Assembly: GCF_000337215.1 (NCBI RefSeq)
Contig: NZ_AOHZ01000062.1
Span: 1-38,845 of the forward strand
Length of the DNA: 38,845 nucleotides
From: Natronolimnohabitans innermongolicus JCM 12255
GTDB taxonomy: Archaea > Halobacteriota > Halobacteria > Halobacteriales > Natrialbaceae
Direction of reading: 5' to 3'
Numbering within the stretch: the stretch's first letter is position 1; every line of letters begins with the position of its first letter. The position numbers and the translations under genes were made by a program. Under the pieces are notes generated by a model that did no database searches, had not been told where the DNA came from, and saw nothing but the letters and a program-made list of their open reading frames with translations. This document shows positions 31,077 to 38,822 of this stretch, one piece after another.

Positions 31077-33354
31077 CGCGGACCACCTCCCCCGCCGCGA
31101 ACTCGAACTGCGAGCGGACCGCTTCGGCGAGTTCGGGGTCGATATCCCCCTCCTCGAGGACGAGCGCGATCTCCTCGAACAGCGCCTCGGTGGCGCCGAG
31201 ATCGGCCTCGCCGCCGGTGCTCGCCTCCCGGAGGATCCGCTCGAGTTCGCCCCGGGGCTGGTCGAGCAGGGCCTCGAGGGCGTTGGCTTCGCCGTGGATC
31301 GCGGCGGCGGTGTCGGCGTCGACGTCCCGGAGCTCGAGGCCGGGCGTCGCGTCGATCCCCTGGAGGTAGCGCGACTCGTCGTAGGTGCGCTGGAGGCTGC
31401 CCGAGCCGCGTTCGTACGAACAGCAGTAGAGGCGACTGCGCGCGGCGCGGGCCGCGAGCGCGAGGCGGCGCCGCGAGCGCTGGGCGTGGTAGGTTTCGAA
31501 CGGATCGCCGACGGCGGTGCCGGCGGTGGCGAACGTCTTTGCGATGGTGTCTGGGTCGGGATCGGTGACCGCCGGATAGCAGTCCATCTCGCGGAGCCAC
31601 GCGGTCGGAAACAGCTGCGTGAGAAACTGTTCGCCGGGGTAGTTGTCGTCGGTCAGATCGAGCAGGAAGATCGCTTCCCGAGAATCGTACTTGCAGTCGT
31701 CGACGGCACAGACCGTGACGCCGCCGGTCGGCGGCTGCGTCTCGACGGCGTGGACGTAGGGCGCGTCGTACTGGATCGTCCGCCGGAGCATCCGTCGCAG
31801 CCCCTGCCAGTCGGGGCCGACGAGGTCCGTCTCCTCGACGAACCGGGCGATCTCGAGGACGCGACGGACGCTCTCGTACTGCTCGCGGGCGTCGACCCAC
31901 GATTCGTCGCGGGCGATCCGGCCCTTGAGGTCCGTCCGGCGGATCCTGCGCTCGAGCGACCGGACGACGCTCGAGCCCGCACAGGCCTCGAGCAGCGCCG
32001 GCGAGAAGTCCTCGACGCGCGCGCGAAGCCGATCGAGGGCGATCTCCGCGGGCTCGAGTTCGTCCTCGGAGTGGCGCGCTCGAGTACGGCCGCGCTCGCG
32101 GGTTCGGGCGTCCGCATCCGCCGCGACCGCGTCGATGCGGTCGCCGTCGCGCTCGCGAGCGCACTGTAGCGTGACGAACGCGTAGCACTCGTTGACGACG
32201 GGGTCCTCGGCGAGCGACGGAGTGCCGATCGTCGCCGTCGGAAGGCCGGCCTCGCGGAGCCGCTTTCGCGTCTCGGGAACGCGCTCGATCCGCGGGACCG
32301 CGACCGCGAACTCGTCGTAGCTCCAGCCGTACCGGTCCCGAAGCGCCTGAATTTCGGTGGCGACCGCCCGGAGCTGTTGGCGGGCGGTGCGAGTTCGGAT
32401 ACGGTAGGCGTGGCCGGCCGGTGGCGATTCAGTCGCCGGCGATCGGGATCGGTCCGCGCTCGCGTCCGGCGGTTCGCCGGTCGCCAGATATCGCGCGATG
32501 GGGGCGTGAGGCGGCTGTTGTGGTGTCCGCGATCGCTCGAGGCTCGTCACCTCGAGACCGTCGCCGACGCGGGCGTCGATACGCGCCGGCTCGACGCAGG
32601 TGCGCTCGACGCTGGCGTGGCGCTCGCCGACGCAGACGAGGTCGGCGTCCGCGGACAGCGCCGCCAGATAGCGCCGGTCGAGTCGGCGGTACTCCTCGAA
32701 CTCGACGGCGAGGACGGCGTCGATCGAGTCGCCGACGCGGTCCCGGAGGCCGTCGGCGTTCGACTCGAGCAGGTCGACGGCCCGGGGGATCACGTCGGCC
32801 CGCTCGACGTAGCCCCGTGAGTCGATCTCGCGGTGGAATCGGTCGTTCATCGCGTAGAGAAAGGCCAGACAGTCGTGGGGGTCGTCGTCCGCGACGTCTT
32901 CGAGTCGCAGTTGCTGGCGGGTCGCCTCGAGCAGCAACTGCCCGACGTCGCGGGCGAAGCTCTCGTGTTCGGCGGCGCGCTCGAGGTAGGCCGGCACCTC
33001 GCGGCTGGCGCCGTCGATCACCAGCGAGATGAGCTCGATACGTTCCTCGTACTCGAGGCGGTCGAGTGTCGGATCGTACTCCTCGAGGGTCTTGGAGGCG
33101 TGTTCCGGCAGCGACTCGACGCGGGGCGAGCGCGGCGAGCCGTCGGTCGCGTCGACCCCCGCGAGGGCCTCGGCGAGGGGCTCGAGGCCGGCCGGATGCC
33201 GTTTCAGGACCAGCACGTTTCGCGGGCCGTACGCGTCGGCAAGCGCGGCATACTCCGCGGCGAGTCGTCGGAAGAGCGCGTCGCTCGGGACGGGTTCGGG
33301 GAGGAGCTTACAGGTTCCCTCGAGGGTGAGCGGTGTCGGGGACGGGGACGCCAT
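31069..33354 (-). CDS. AddB/RecC-like inactive helicase subunit
   Basis: This 761-residue protein is the first gene of the operon. Its start resembles AddB/RecC: a strand-helix unit without the P-loop Lys (GTCKLLPEPVPSDALFRRLAAEY), VLVLKRHPAGLEPLAEAL, then helical regions. A GYVERADVIPRAVDLL segment, AYRIRTRTARQQLRAVATEIQALRDRYGWSYDEFAVAVP and a late motif like AddB's GVTVCAVDDCKYDSREAIFLLDLTDDNYPG follow. No nuclease motif or Fe-S cysteines are seen at its C-terminus. By analogy it would hold the complex together or scan DNA for a recombination signal. Assignment rests on pattern and context and could be wrong in detail. An inverted repeat abuts its start codon. Confidence 0.68.
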   Translation of the reverse strand: MASPSPTPLTLEGTCKLLPEPVPSDALFRRLAAEYAALADAYGPRNVLVLKRHPAGLEPLAEALAGVDATDGSPRSPRVESLPEHASKTLEEYDPTLDRLEYEERIELISLVIDGASREVPAYLERAAEHESFARDVGQLLLEATRQQLRLEDVADDDPHDCLAFLYAMNDRFHREIDSRGYVERADVIPRAVDLLESNADGLRDRVGDSIDAVLAVEFEEYRRLDRRYLAALSADADLVCVGERHASVERTCVEPARIDARVGDGLEVTSLERSRTPQQPPHAPIARYLATGEPPDASADRSRSPATESPPAGHAYRIRTRTARQQLRAVATEIQALRDRYGWSYDEFAVAVPRIERVPETRKRLREAGLPTATIGTPSLAEDPVVNECYAFVTLQCARERDGDRIDAVAADADARTRERGRTRARHSEDELEPAEIALDRLRARVEDFSPALLEACAGSSVVRSLERRIRRTDLKGRIARDESWVDAREQYESVRRVLEIARFVEETDLVGPDWQGLRRMLRRTIQYDAPYVHAVETQPPTGGVTVCAVDDCKYDSREAIFLLDLTDDNYPGEQFLTQLFPTAWLREMDCYPAVTDPDPDTIAKTFATAGTAVGDPFETYHAQRSRRRLALAARAARSRLYCCSYERGSGSLQRTYDESRYLQGIDATPGLELRDVDADTAAAIHGEANALEALLDQPRGELERILREASTGGEADLGATEALFEEIALVLEEGDIDPELAEAVRSQFEFAAGEVVRDD

Positions 33355-33370
33355 CGGTGATACGTCACCG
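33355..33370. promoter_or_regulatory. Operator-like inverted repeat at the helicase-nuclease operon start
   Basis: CGGTGA-TACG-TCACCG is a perfect 6-4-6 inverted repeat directly next to the start codon of the AddB/RecC-like gene. It covers the transcription start predicted from the TTTAAGT box, a position typical of repressor sites. Confidence 0.4.
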
Positions 33371-33388
33371 AGTATAGCCGCTTCCGTA

Positions 33389-33395
33389 CTTAAAT
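33389..33395 (-). promoter_or_regulatory. TATA-like box of the helicase-nuclease operon
   Basis: ATTTAAG on the minus strand predicts transcription start near 33365, about 11 nt before the ATG and inside the inverted repeat. Confidence 0.4.
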
Positions 33396-33452
33396 GTGCG
33401 CCGTGGCGTGGATGTGGTCGTCGGTCCGGTAGTTCTCGATGGGAGATGGAGA

Positions 33453-33484
33453 GGGAAAGAGGGGAAAGAGGGGAAAGAGTGGGG
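33453..33484 (+). repeat. GAAAGAGGGG tandem repeat with four G-runs
   Basis: Runs GGG, GGGG, GGGG and GGGG are separated by AAAGA, AAAGA and AAAGAGT, fitting a G-quadruplex pattern on the plus strand. It lies in the 450-bp gap between the helicase operon and the ThDP gene, upstream of the operon promoter. The rest of this gap holds no gene I can support; a tandem AATTGTCG pair occurs at 33765-33780. Confidence 0.55.
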
Positions 33485-33806
33485 TGGAGCGGAACCCCTC
33501 GTTACAAGGATAGTCTGGCAGCCTGACCGCGATCAACGTCCGTTCGGGTTCCGTCCTGTTGGCGTTGCATACTAGTTGGTTCACAGCACTCCGACACGTC
33601 GCACACACTGGCAACGAGGATATCCACAGCCTCCCCAGCCGACTCGCTCACGGCCGTTCGCTCGTCCCTCGCGCGATATCGTCGATCGGTCCTCGCCCCG
33701 CTCGGACACGATCACCAGCGCGCGCCACCGCAGGTGGTTCACCGAGGATGGACACTCGTCGTTCAATTGTCGAATTGTCGAGCGGACTACGCGCCCGCAC
33801 ACCGAC

Positions 33807-35519
33807 TCACTCGGCCATCCAGTCGCTCGCCTGCGGCTCGTTCGGATCGGTCGGAATCGCAACGAGGATGGGTTCGTCGGCCTCGACGGCGGACTCGAGC
33901 GTCGACCGTATCGCCGCCGGCGTCTCGGCGCGCTCGGTTCGCATTCCGAAACTCGCCGCGAGGCCCTCGAAGTCGATGGGGGCGTCGGGCCAGCCGTAGA
34001 CGTCGGCCGCGAGGCCGTAGTTTCGCTCGGCCTCGTCGCTGATGATCGCGTAGTCGTCGTTGACGAAGACGACGACGGTCAGCGGCAGGTCTTCGGCGAC
34101 GGCTGTGTGCAGCTCGTGAACGCACATCATGAGTCCGCCGTCGCCGGTCAGGACGACCACGTCGCCGGAGGGGTTCGCACACTGGGCGCCGATCCCCGAC
34201 GGGAGCCCGGTTCCCATCGACGCCCACGAGCCCGGATTGACGTAGGACCGCGGCCCCGCCGCATCGAAGACGTTCAGCCCCCAGACGCGGAAACCGCCCG
34301 CGTCGGCGGTGACGATCGCGTCCGCCGGGACTCCCTCGCGGACGGCCTCGAGCGCGCCGACCGACGTGAGCGGCGGCGATTCGTCCCGAAGTGCCTCGAG
34401 TCGGTCGCTCGTGGCCCGCCGAACGGCCGCTGCGCGCTCGCGGGCGGTGTCGGTTTCGACTCCGGAGTCGGCCTCCGGGCCAGCTACGGTCTCGAGTCCC
34501 CGCTCCTCGAGTGCCGCCTCGAGGGCCGCGAGCGCGTCCGTCGCGTCGGCGACGATCCCGACCGCCGGCTCGTACCCCGTCGCGATATCGTCGGCCTCGA
34601 GCGTGACGTGGACGAGTTCGTCGGGAAGATCGACGGTCCAGCCGCGGGTCGCGACGGCGTCGAGGTCAGTCCCCACGGCGAGTGCGCCGTCGGCCGTCGC
34701 GAGCGCCTCGAGCAGTTCCGGCGCGGCGCTCCCCGAGAGCGTGCCGGCAACGAGACCGGCCGCGCTACCCGCTCCGTCCGGGAGGACGCCCTTTCCGTTG
34801 TACGTCGTCACCACGGGCGCGCCGAGCTGGCAGGCGACGCGCCGAAGTTCGTCGCTTGCAGCCGCTGCCCGAACGCCACCGCCAGCGACGATCACGGGTT
34901 CGTCGGCGTCGGCCAGCAACTCCGCGGCTCGCTCGAGGGCGCCCGCGGGAACGCGGGATCGGTTCCTTTCGCCGCCTCCTCCGGCGCACCCCCGTTCTGA
35001 CCCGCCGCCGGCGACGAGCGGGACGTCCATCGAGAGGAACGATTTCGGAATTCCGACGCGGACCGGTCCCTTCGGCGGCGTCTCGGCGACGGAAATCGCC
35101 TCCTCGAGGACGGCGGCCGTCTGCGCGGGTCGTTCGACGAGTCGGTTCGATTTGACGACGGTGTCGTACGTTTCGGGGGGCGTCTCGTGGATGGCGTCGC
35201 CGCCGCGGCGCTCGGGGTCGGTTTCCACGGCGAGATGTATCACGGGCGTACAGTCGTTGTACGCGTTTTTCAGTCCGTTCATGGCGTTCATATCGCCCGG
35301 TCCGGGGACGACGACCGTCGCGGCCGGGCGACCGCTGGTCTCGGCGTACCCCCACGCCTGATGGCTCACGGCGGTTTCGTGGCGAGCCATCACGAACCGG
35401 AACTCCGCGCGGGCCTCGAGGCGCTCGTTTAACGGGAGCGTCTGCGTTCCCGGAATCCCGAACACGGTGTCGATACCCGCAGCCGCCAGTCGGTCGACTA
35501 CCGCCTCGCTGACGTCCAT
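33807..35519 (-). CDS. Thiamine-diphosphate-dependent enzyme, acetolactate synthase-like
   Basis: This 570-residue protein has the three-domain plan of the acetolactate synthase/benzoylformate decarboxylase family. The N-terminal domain has FGIPGTQTLPL and the cofactor-activating Glu48 in ARHETAVSHQAWGYAE. The central domain contains PVIVAGGGV. The C-terminal domain has the ThDP/Mg motif GDGGLMMCVHELHTA (about residue 459) with ND some 20 residues later (FVNDDYAI). A Gly/Ser/Arg insert follows the first domain. It is not next to ilvN or ilvC, so a role outside branched-chain amino acid synthesis (decarboxylase, sulfoacetaldehyde- or oxalyl-CoA-type) is equally possible. The start at 35519 (MDVSEAVVD) fits the family; the frame extends 8 codons further. 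Confidence 0.88.
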   Translation of the reverse strand: MDVSEAVVDRLAAAGIDTVFGIPGTQTLPLNERLEARAEFRFVMARHETAVSHQAWGYAETSGRPAATVVVPGPGDMNAMNGLKNAYNDCTPVIHLAVETDPERRGGDAIHETPPETYDTVVKSNRLVERPAQTAAVLEEAISVAETPPKGPVRVGIPKSFLSMDVPLVAGGGSERGCAGGGGERNRSRVPAGALERAAELLADADEPVIVAGGGVRAAAASDELRRVACQLGAPVVTTYNGKGVLPDGAGSAAGLVAGTLSGSAAPELLEALATADGALAVGTDLDAVATRGWTVDLPDELVHVTLEADDIATGYEPAVGIVADATDALAALEAALEERGLETVAGPEADSGVETDTARERAAAVRRATSDRLEALRDESPPLTSVGALEAVREGVPADAIVTADAGGFRVWGLNVFDAAGPRSYVNPGSWASMGTGLPSGIGAQCANPSGDVVVLTGDGGLMMCVHELHTAVAEDLPLTVVVFVNDDYAIISDEAERNYGLAADVYGWPDAPIDFEGLAASFGMRTERAETPAAIRSTLESAVEADEPILVAIPTDPNEPQASDWMAE

Positions 35520-35640
35520 ATCGGGGTCTCGCGGACGACACACTTAGTCGTCACTCCGCGGCGGTTCGATCGGCCGAATCGCCGCGACCCGGCTGGACGC
35601 ACCGCCCCACTGCGTGCGTCGTGTTCCCCTTTGGCAAATC

Positions 35641-35646
35641 TTATAA
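35641..35646 (+). promoter_or_regulatory. TATA box of the CBS-pair gene
   Basis: TTATAA is centred about 27 nt before the ATG at 35670, predicting a leaderless mRNA. Confidence 0.6.
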
Positions 35647-35669
35647 CGGCGACGCCGTACTGATCAACC

Positions 35670-36074
35670 ATGCAGGATATTTTCGTCGCGCGGATCATGT
35701 CGTCGACGGTCCACTCCGTCGAATCGGAAACGCTCGTCGAGGACGCTGCGGGGTCGATGCTCGACAACGAGATCGGTTCGGTAGTCGTCACCGACGAAAA
35801 CAACCACCTCGAGGGGATTCTGACGACGACGGACTTCGTTCGGATCGTCGCCGAACGGAAGCCAAAAGACCAGACGCCGGTCGAGCGCTATATGAGCGAA
35901 GACGTTATCACCGTCTCTGCACAGGACGGCATCCGCGACGCCGCGGACGTCATGGTCGACCACGGCTTCCATCACCTCCCCGTCGTCGACGAGGACGAGG
36001 GCGTCATCGGCATGATCACGACCTCCGACCTCGCGTCGTATCTCTCGCGGGAAGAAGCACCGAGCCCGGAGTAA
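35670..36074 (+). CDS. CBS-domain pair protein
   Basis: This 134-residue protein consists of two CBS domains. The first (residues about 8-60) has VARIMSSTVHSVESETLVEDAAGSML and GILTTTDFVRIV. The second (about 72-128) has YMSEDVITVSAQDGIRDAADVMVDHGFHHLPVVDEDEGVIGMITTSDLASYL. Both end in the typical TTxD signature, where the Asp contacts the ribose of bound AMP, ATP or similar nucleotides. Stand-alone CBS pairs are usually energy or ligand sensors that act on partner proteins; the partner is unknown. It is divergent from the ThDP gene with its own promoter. Confidence 0.92.
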   Translation: MQDIFVARIMSSTVHSVESETLVEDAAGSMLDNEIGSVVVTDENNHLEGILTTTDFVRIVAERKPKDQTPVERYMSEDVITVSAQDGIRDAADVMVDHGFHHLPVVDEDEGVIGMITTSDLASYLSREEAPSPE

Positions 36075-36125
36075 CGGCACCGTCGAGGACGGATCGATCG
36101 TCGCTTTCGTTTTCAGTCCGGCGGT

Positions 36126-36144
36126 GACTCGAGCGTCTCGAGTC
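36126..36144 (+). terminator. Inverted repeat GACTCGAG-cgt-CTCGAGTC downstream of the CBS gene
   Basis: A perfect 8-bp stem with a 3-nt loop lies about 50 nt past the CBS-gene stop. It could help end that transcript, but no T-run follows directly and CTCGAG is very common in this genome, so chance is possible. Confidence 0.25.
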
Positions 36145-36271
36145 GTCCGAACGCGCTGAATAATTCAAATAGTCGATAGAAAAACCACGCTGCATCGGTC
36201 GTCAGGCGATTCCCGTAGACGGTCTGCCGAACCGATGTCCCGTCACACTCATCGGACGGGGCAGGTCTCGG

Positions 36272-36580
36272 TTACGTCGGGCGGATGTACGGTCGCCCGC
36301 CTCGGTCGTCGTCACCGCTTTCGGGATGACCGCCGGGGCCGCCGGGGCCGCCGGGACCGCCCTCGTGGCCGTGCAGCAGCGACATATCCTCGCGAAGGTG
36401 ACACGACCGAGCCGACGACGTTTCCGATCGAGACGAGTTTGAACACCGGCAACGGGAGCTTGTAGGCCGAGTATTCGTAGTGCTGCGGGAACGTCTTGGG
36501 ACGGTACCAGAGTGCGATGGCGCTGATCACGTCCGAGAGAAACGTGCCGGTGACGACGGCCAGCCAGTCGTACCAGTATC
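36272..36580 (-). pseudogene. Truncated, frameshifted membrane-transporter remnant (APC-permease-like)
   Basis: Reading the minus strand, about 36576-36417 encodes YDWLAVVTGTFLSDVISA, then IALWYRPKTFPQHYEYSAYK and LPLPVFKLVSIGNVVGSVV, clearly the end of a membrane protein; an in-frame TGA lies two codons before it, so the N-terminal part is gone. A frameshift follows near 36414, after which the next frame gives LREDMSLLHGHEGG, a GPG repeat and PESGDDDRGGRPYIRPT before a stop at 36272. Helix-WYRP-polar-helix recalls the last helices of APC-type amino-acid permeases, but the family call is tentative. The interval 36145-36271 holds nothing recognisable. Confidence 0.6.
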
Positions 36581-36626
36581 AAATAGCTACGTTTTCTCTG
36601 ACGAGCCAGTACCTCCCAGTGTAACC

Positions 36627-36992
36627 TCAGCGATCTCGGTGGCCCCCCGCTTCTCCGTCCGTCGCCCAGCGAACGGTCTCGTCGAGGTGGTCCCGTAACG
36701 TCCGCGCCTCGGCGGGCGTCAATTCGACGTCCGCGTGCCCCGTGCCGTGGTCACCTGCCATCGCGTCGATACTCAACACGATTCGGTCACCGCCCCCGTC
36801 GTCCGCTTCGGGTCGAATCGACACGTCCGCCCGATCGGGATAGTCACGCGGCGGTCCGATCTCGAGGTCGGTCTCGCCGCGGGTGACGCCGATACGGACG
36901 CGTTCGGTCTCCTCGAGGTCGATCGAGTCCGTCGGTGCCTCGGCGAGCGACTCCCGGTCGTCCTCCCGATCGGACGTGCTATCGTTGCTCAT
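36627..36992 (-). CDS. Small acidic hypothetical protein
   Basis: This 121-residue protein has a strongly acidic N-terminus (MSNDSTSDREDDRES), then a possible beta-rich domain (RVRIGVTRGETDLEIGP, ADVSIRPEADDGGGDRIVLSID) and an amphipathic helix ADVELTPAEARTLRDHLDETVRWA, a pattern seen in many haloarchaeal proteins of unknown function. It has no signal peptide or membrane segment. It is 69 nt downstream of the Hsp20 gene on the same strand and might be co-transcribed with it. The function is unknown. Confidence 0.65.
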   Translation of the reverse strand: MSNDSTSDREDDRESLAEAPTDSIDLEETERVRIGVTRGETDLEIGPPRDYPDRADVSIRPEADDGGGDRIVLSIDAMAGDHGTGHADVELTPAEARTLRDHLDETVRWATDGEAGGHRDR

Positions 36993-37061
36993 ACTCGGTC
37001 GTACGATCGCCTGCGTCTTGGGTGTACGGCCGGAGTCGGTCAGCGAAGGCGGACGGAGCGA

Positions 37062-37559
37062 TCACTCGAGGTCGATCCGGTGGCCGGGCTCCCTGCGATC
37101 GTCGTCGACGACGGGGAGCGTGACCTCGAGGACGCCGTTGTGGTAGCTCGCGGCGATCTCCTCGACCGCGATCTCCGCCGGCACCGGAACGCGGCGGCTG
37201 ACGCGGCGCGAGCGAACCGCACGGTGCGCGTCGGTCCGCTCGTCGACGTCGGCGTGGGCGCGAATACTCAGCGCGCCGTCGTGGAAGCGAAGGTCGATAT
37301 CGGCCGTCTCGAAGCCCGGCAGGTCCATGACGTAGACGTAGGCGTCGCCCTCGTCCTCGAGGGTCGCCGCCGGCTCGAGTCCGAATCCGGCGCTCGCGTT
37401 CCAGTCGGCGCCCGCCTCGAGGGCAGGTCGCCGGCGCCCGTCAGGGCGCTCCTCGTCGCCGTGGCTCGGGCCGAACTCCTGGAGCCAGGTCGAGCGGAGC
37501 TGGTCGAACGTGCGGTCCATCTCGCGGAACATGCGGTCCATCTCGTCGAAGGGTCTCAT
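37062..37559 (-). CDS. Hsp20/alpha-crystallin small heat-shock protein
   Basis: This 165-residue ATP-independent holdase prevents aggregation of unfolded proteins. The N-terminal region (MRPFDEMDRMFREMDRTFDQL) is amphipathic, followed by a charged linker and the alpha-crystallin domain from about residue 68: DAYVYVMDLPGFETADIDLRFHDGALSIRAHA, an Arg-rich stretch VRSRRVSRRVPVPAEI and the conserved YHNGVLEVTLP (the A-x-x-x-n-G-v-L signature). The C-terminal tail is short and I do not see a clear IxI/V motif, so oligomer size may be limited. A TTAATC box about 28 nt upstream supports the start at 37559 over the upstream ATG at 37619. Confidence 0.92.
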   Translation of the reverse strand: MRPFDEMDRMFREMDRTFDQLRSTWLQEFGPSHGDEERPDGRRRPALEAGADWNASAGFGLEPAATLEDEGDAYVYVMDLPGFETADIDLRFHDGALSIRAHADVDERTDAHRAVRSRRVSRRVPVPAEIAVEEIAASYHNGVLEVTLPVVDDDRREPGHRIDLE

Positions 37560-37583
37560 GGATGATCGGCGTATGTAGGTCAC

Positions 37584-37592
37584 GATTAATAA
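37584..37592 (-). promoter_or_regulatory. TATA-like box of the Hsp20 gene
   Basis: TATTAATCG on the minus strand, in an AT-rich stretch, is centred about 28 nt before the ATG. It predicts an almost leaderless mRNA. Confidence 0.5.
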
Positions 37593-37767
37593 TAATCTTC
37601 TCGAGAGCTGTGATAGCACGCCCTGGCGCTACGACGGCGAGAAATCGCGAGGCTCGCTGCCGACACACTGCTGGTGCCCTCGGGGTCCCGGCAGGTCAGC
37701 GAAAGTCCGTCGAGAGCATCAGCTTCGGTTTCGGCCGTCGTCGAACGGAACGGCGCGATCGACCGGC

Positions 37768-38721
37768 CTACCGCGAAATCTGCTGGCCGTCCTCGGCGAC
37801 GACGGCCTCGAGTTCGTCTCGCGTGACGAGCGCGGCATCGCCGGGGATCGTCCGCTTCAGCGCCGCCATCGCCGCGGCGTACTCGAGGGCCGTCGGGACG
37901 TCGTCGCCGTCGAGTCGGCGGGCGAGGAAAGCGCCGGTGAACGCGTCGCCGGTTCCGACCGGCGAGACGGTGTCGGTCTCGTAGGCGCCCTGTTCGTGGA
38001 CGACGCTGTCGTGCCAGCCGACGGCGCCCTCCGAGCCGCGGGTGACGACGACGGTGGTGAAATCGAACTGCGAGCCGAGTCGATGGGCGAGCTGTCGCGG
38101 GTCGCCCTCGATGCCGAGGACGGTCCGCGCGTCGCGAGCCGCGATGACGAGGACGTCGATCCCCGGAAACAGCTGCGTCAGCGTCTCCCGGGCCTCCTCC
38201 GGCGACCAGAGCTTCCGCCGGTAGTTGAAGTCGAAGGCGGTCGTCGTTCCCCCCTGTCGAGCCGCCTTGAGCATGTTCGCCGTCGTCTCTCGCAACGTGG
38301 TCGAGAGCGCGGGCGTGATGCCCGTCGTAAAGAAGACACGCGCGTTCTGGATTCGCTCGATATCGAATTCCTGGGCTTTGGCCGTCGAGACGGCGCTGTT
38401 CTCCCGGTCGTAGACGACGTTCGATCCGCGCGGTTCGCCGGCGTTCTCGAGGTAGTACGTCCCCTGTCGACCGTGGCGACTCCAGACGACGTCGGCCTCG
38501 ATACCGTAACTTCGGAGCTCGCTCACGACGCGTCGTCCGAGCGGGGACTCCGGCACCTTCGAGAGCCAGGCCGCCGTCGCCCCCAGTCGGCTGGCCGCGA
38601 TCGCGACGTTACTCTCGGCGCCGCCGACTCGAACCTCGAGTTCGGTCGCGCTCTCGAGTCGCTCGTTGCCCGGCGGCGAGAGTCGGAGCATCGTCTCGCC
38701 GAAGGTGACGATATCGCTCAC
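37768..38721 (-). CDS. kdgK: 2-keto-3-deoxygluconate kinase (PfkB family)
   Basis: This 317-residue sugar kinase phosphorylates 2-keto-3-deoxygluconate at O6 in the semi-phosphorylated Entner-Doudoroff pathway of haloarchaea. PfkB features: the N-terminal FGETMLRLSPPG, GGAESNVAIAASRLG, the substrate-region YYLENAGEPRGSNVVYDR typical of KDG kinases, FDFNYRRKLW, VVVTRGSEGAVG and the active-site SPVGTGDAFTGAFLA, where Asp of GTGD is the catalytic base (many PfkB proteins have GAGD). The start is GTG and overlaps the stop of a 16-codon ORF (GTGA), so translation is probably coupled. The enzyme could also use related ketosugars. Confidence 0.9.
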   Translation of the reverse strand: MSDIVTFGETMLRLSPPGNERLESATELEVRVGGAESNVAIAASRLGATAAWLSKVPESPLGRRVVSELRSYGIEADVVWSRHGRQGTYYLENAGEPRGSNVVYDRENSAVSTAKAQEFDIERIQNARVFFTTGITPALSTTLRETTANMLKAARQGGTTTAFDFNYRRKLWSPEEARETLTQLFPGIDVLVIAARDARTVLGIEGDPRQLAHRLGSQFDFTTVVVTRGSEGAVGWHDSVVHEQGAYETDTVSPVGTGDAFTGAFLARRLDGDDVPTALEYAAAMAALKRTIPGDAALVTRDELEAVVAEDGQQISR

Positions 38722-38768
38722 AGCTCGGTCCCCCAGACCGAACCATCGATCCAGTGTACGTCGGCCAT
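38718..38768 (-). CDS. 16-codon leader ORF overlapping kdgK
   Basis: The ORF encodes MADVHWIDGSVWGTEL and its TGA overlaps the kdgK GTG start. A TATA box places transcription start at or next to its ATG, so it would be the first, leaderless reading frame of the kdgK mRNA, with ribosomes then restarting at GTG. A GGGGGA stretch about 7 nt before the GTG could serve as a ribosome-binding site. It may be regulatory or simply a way of loading ribosomes. Confidence 0.45.
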   Translation of the reverse strand: MADVHWIDGSVWGTEL

Positions 38769-38790
38769 ACCCGCACTAATGAACGGTGGT

Positions 38791-38798
38791 GGTATAAG
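38791..38798 (-). promoter_or_regulatory. TATA box of the leader ORF-kdgK transcript
   Basis: CTTATACC on the minus strand is centred about 26 nt before the leader ATG at 38768 and 73 nt before kdgK. Confidence 0.55.
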
Positions 38799-38822
38799 TT
38801 ATCGTGTTGTGTCGGATCGCTG

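Noticed and set aside
33390-33614. 74-residue minus-strand ORF with LFPLFPLFPS
   Set aside because: The repeat is just the complement of the purine tandem repeat; there is no homologous character, and the ORF overlaps the operon promoter.
36126-36144. 8-3-8 CTCGAG palindrome as a specific regulator site
   Set aside because: CTCGAG is one of the commonest words in this window, so such dyads arise easily; I kept it only as a weak terminator candidate.
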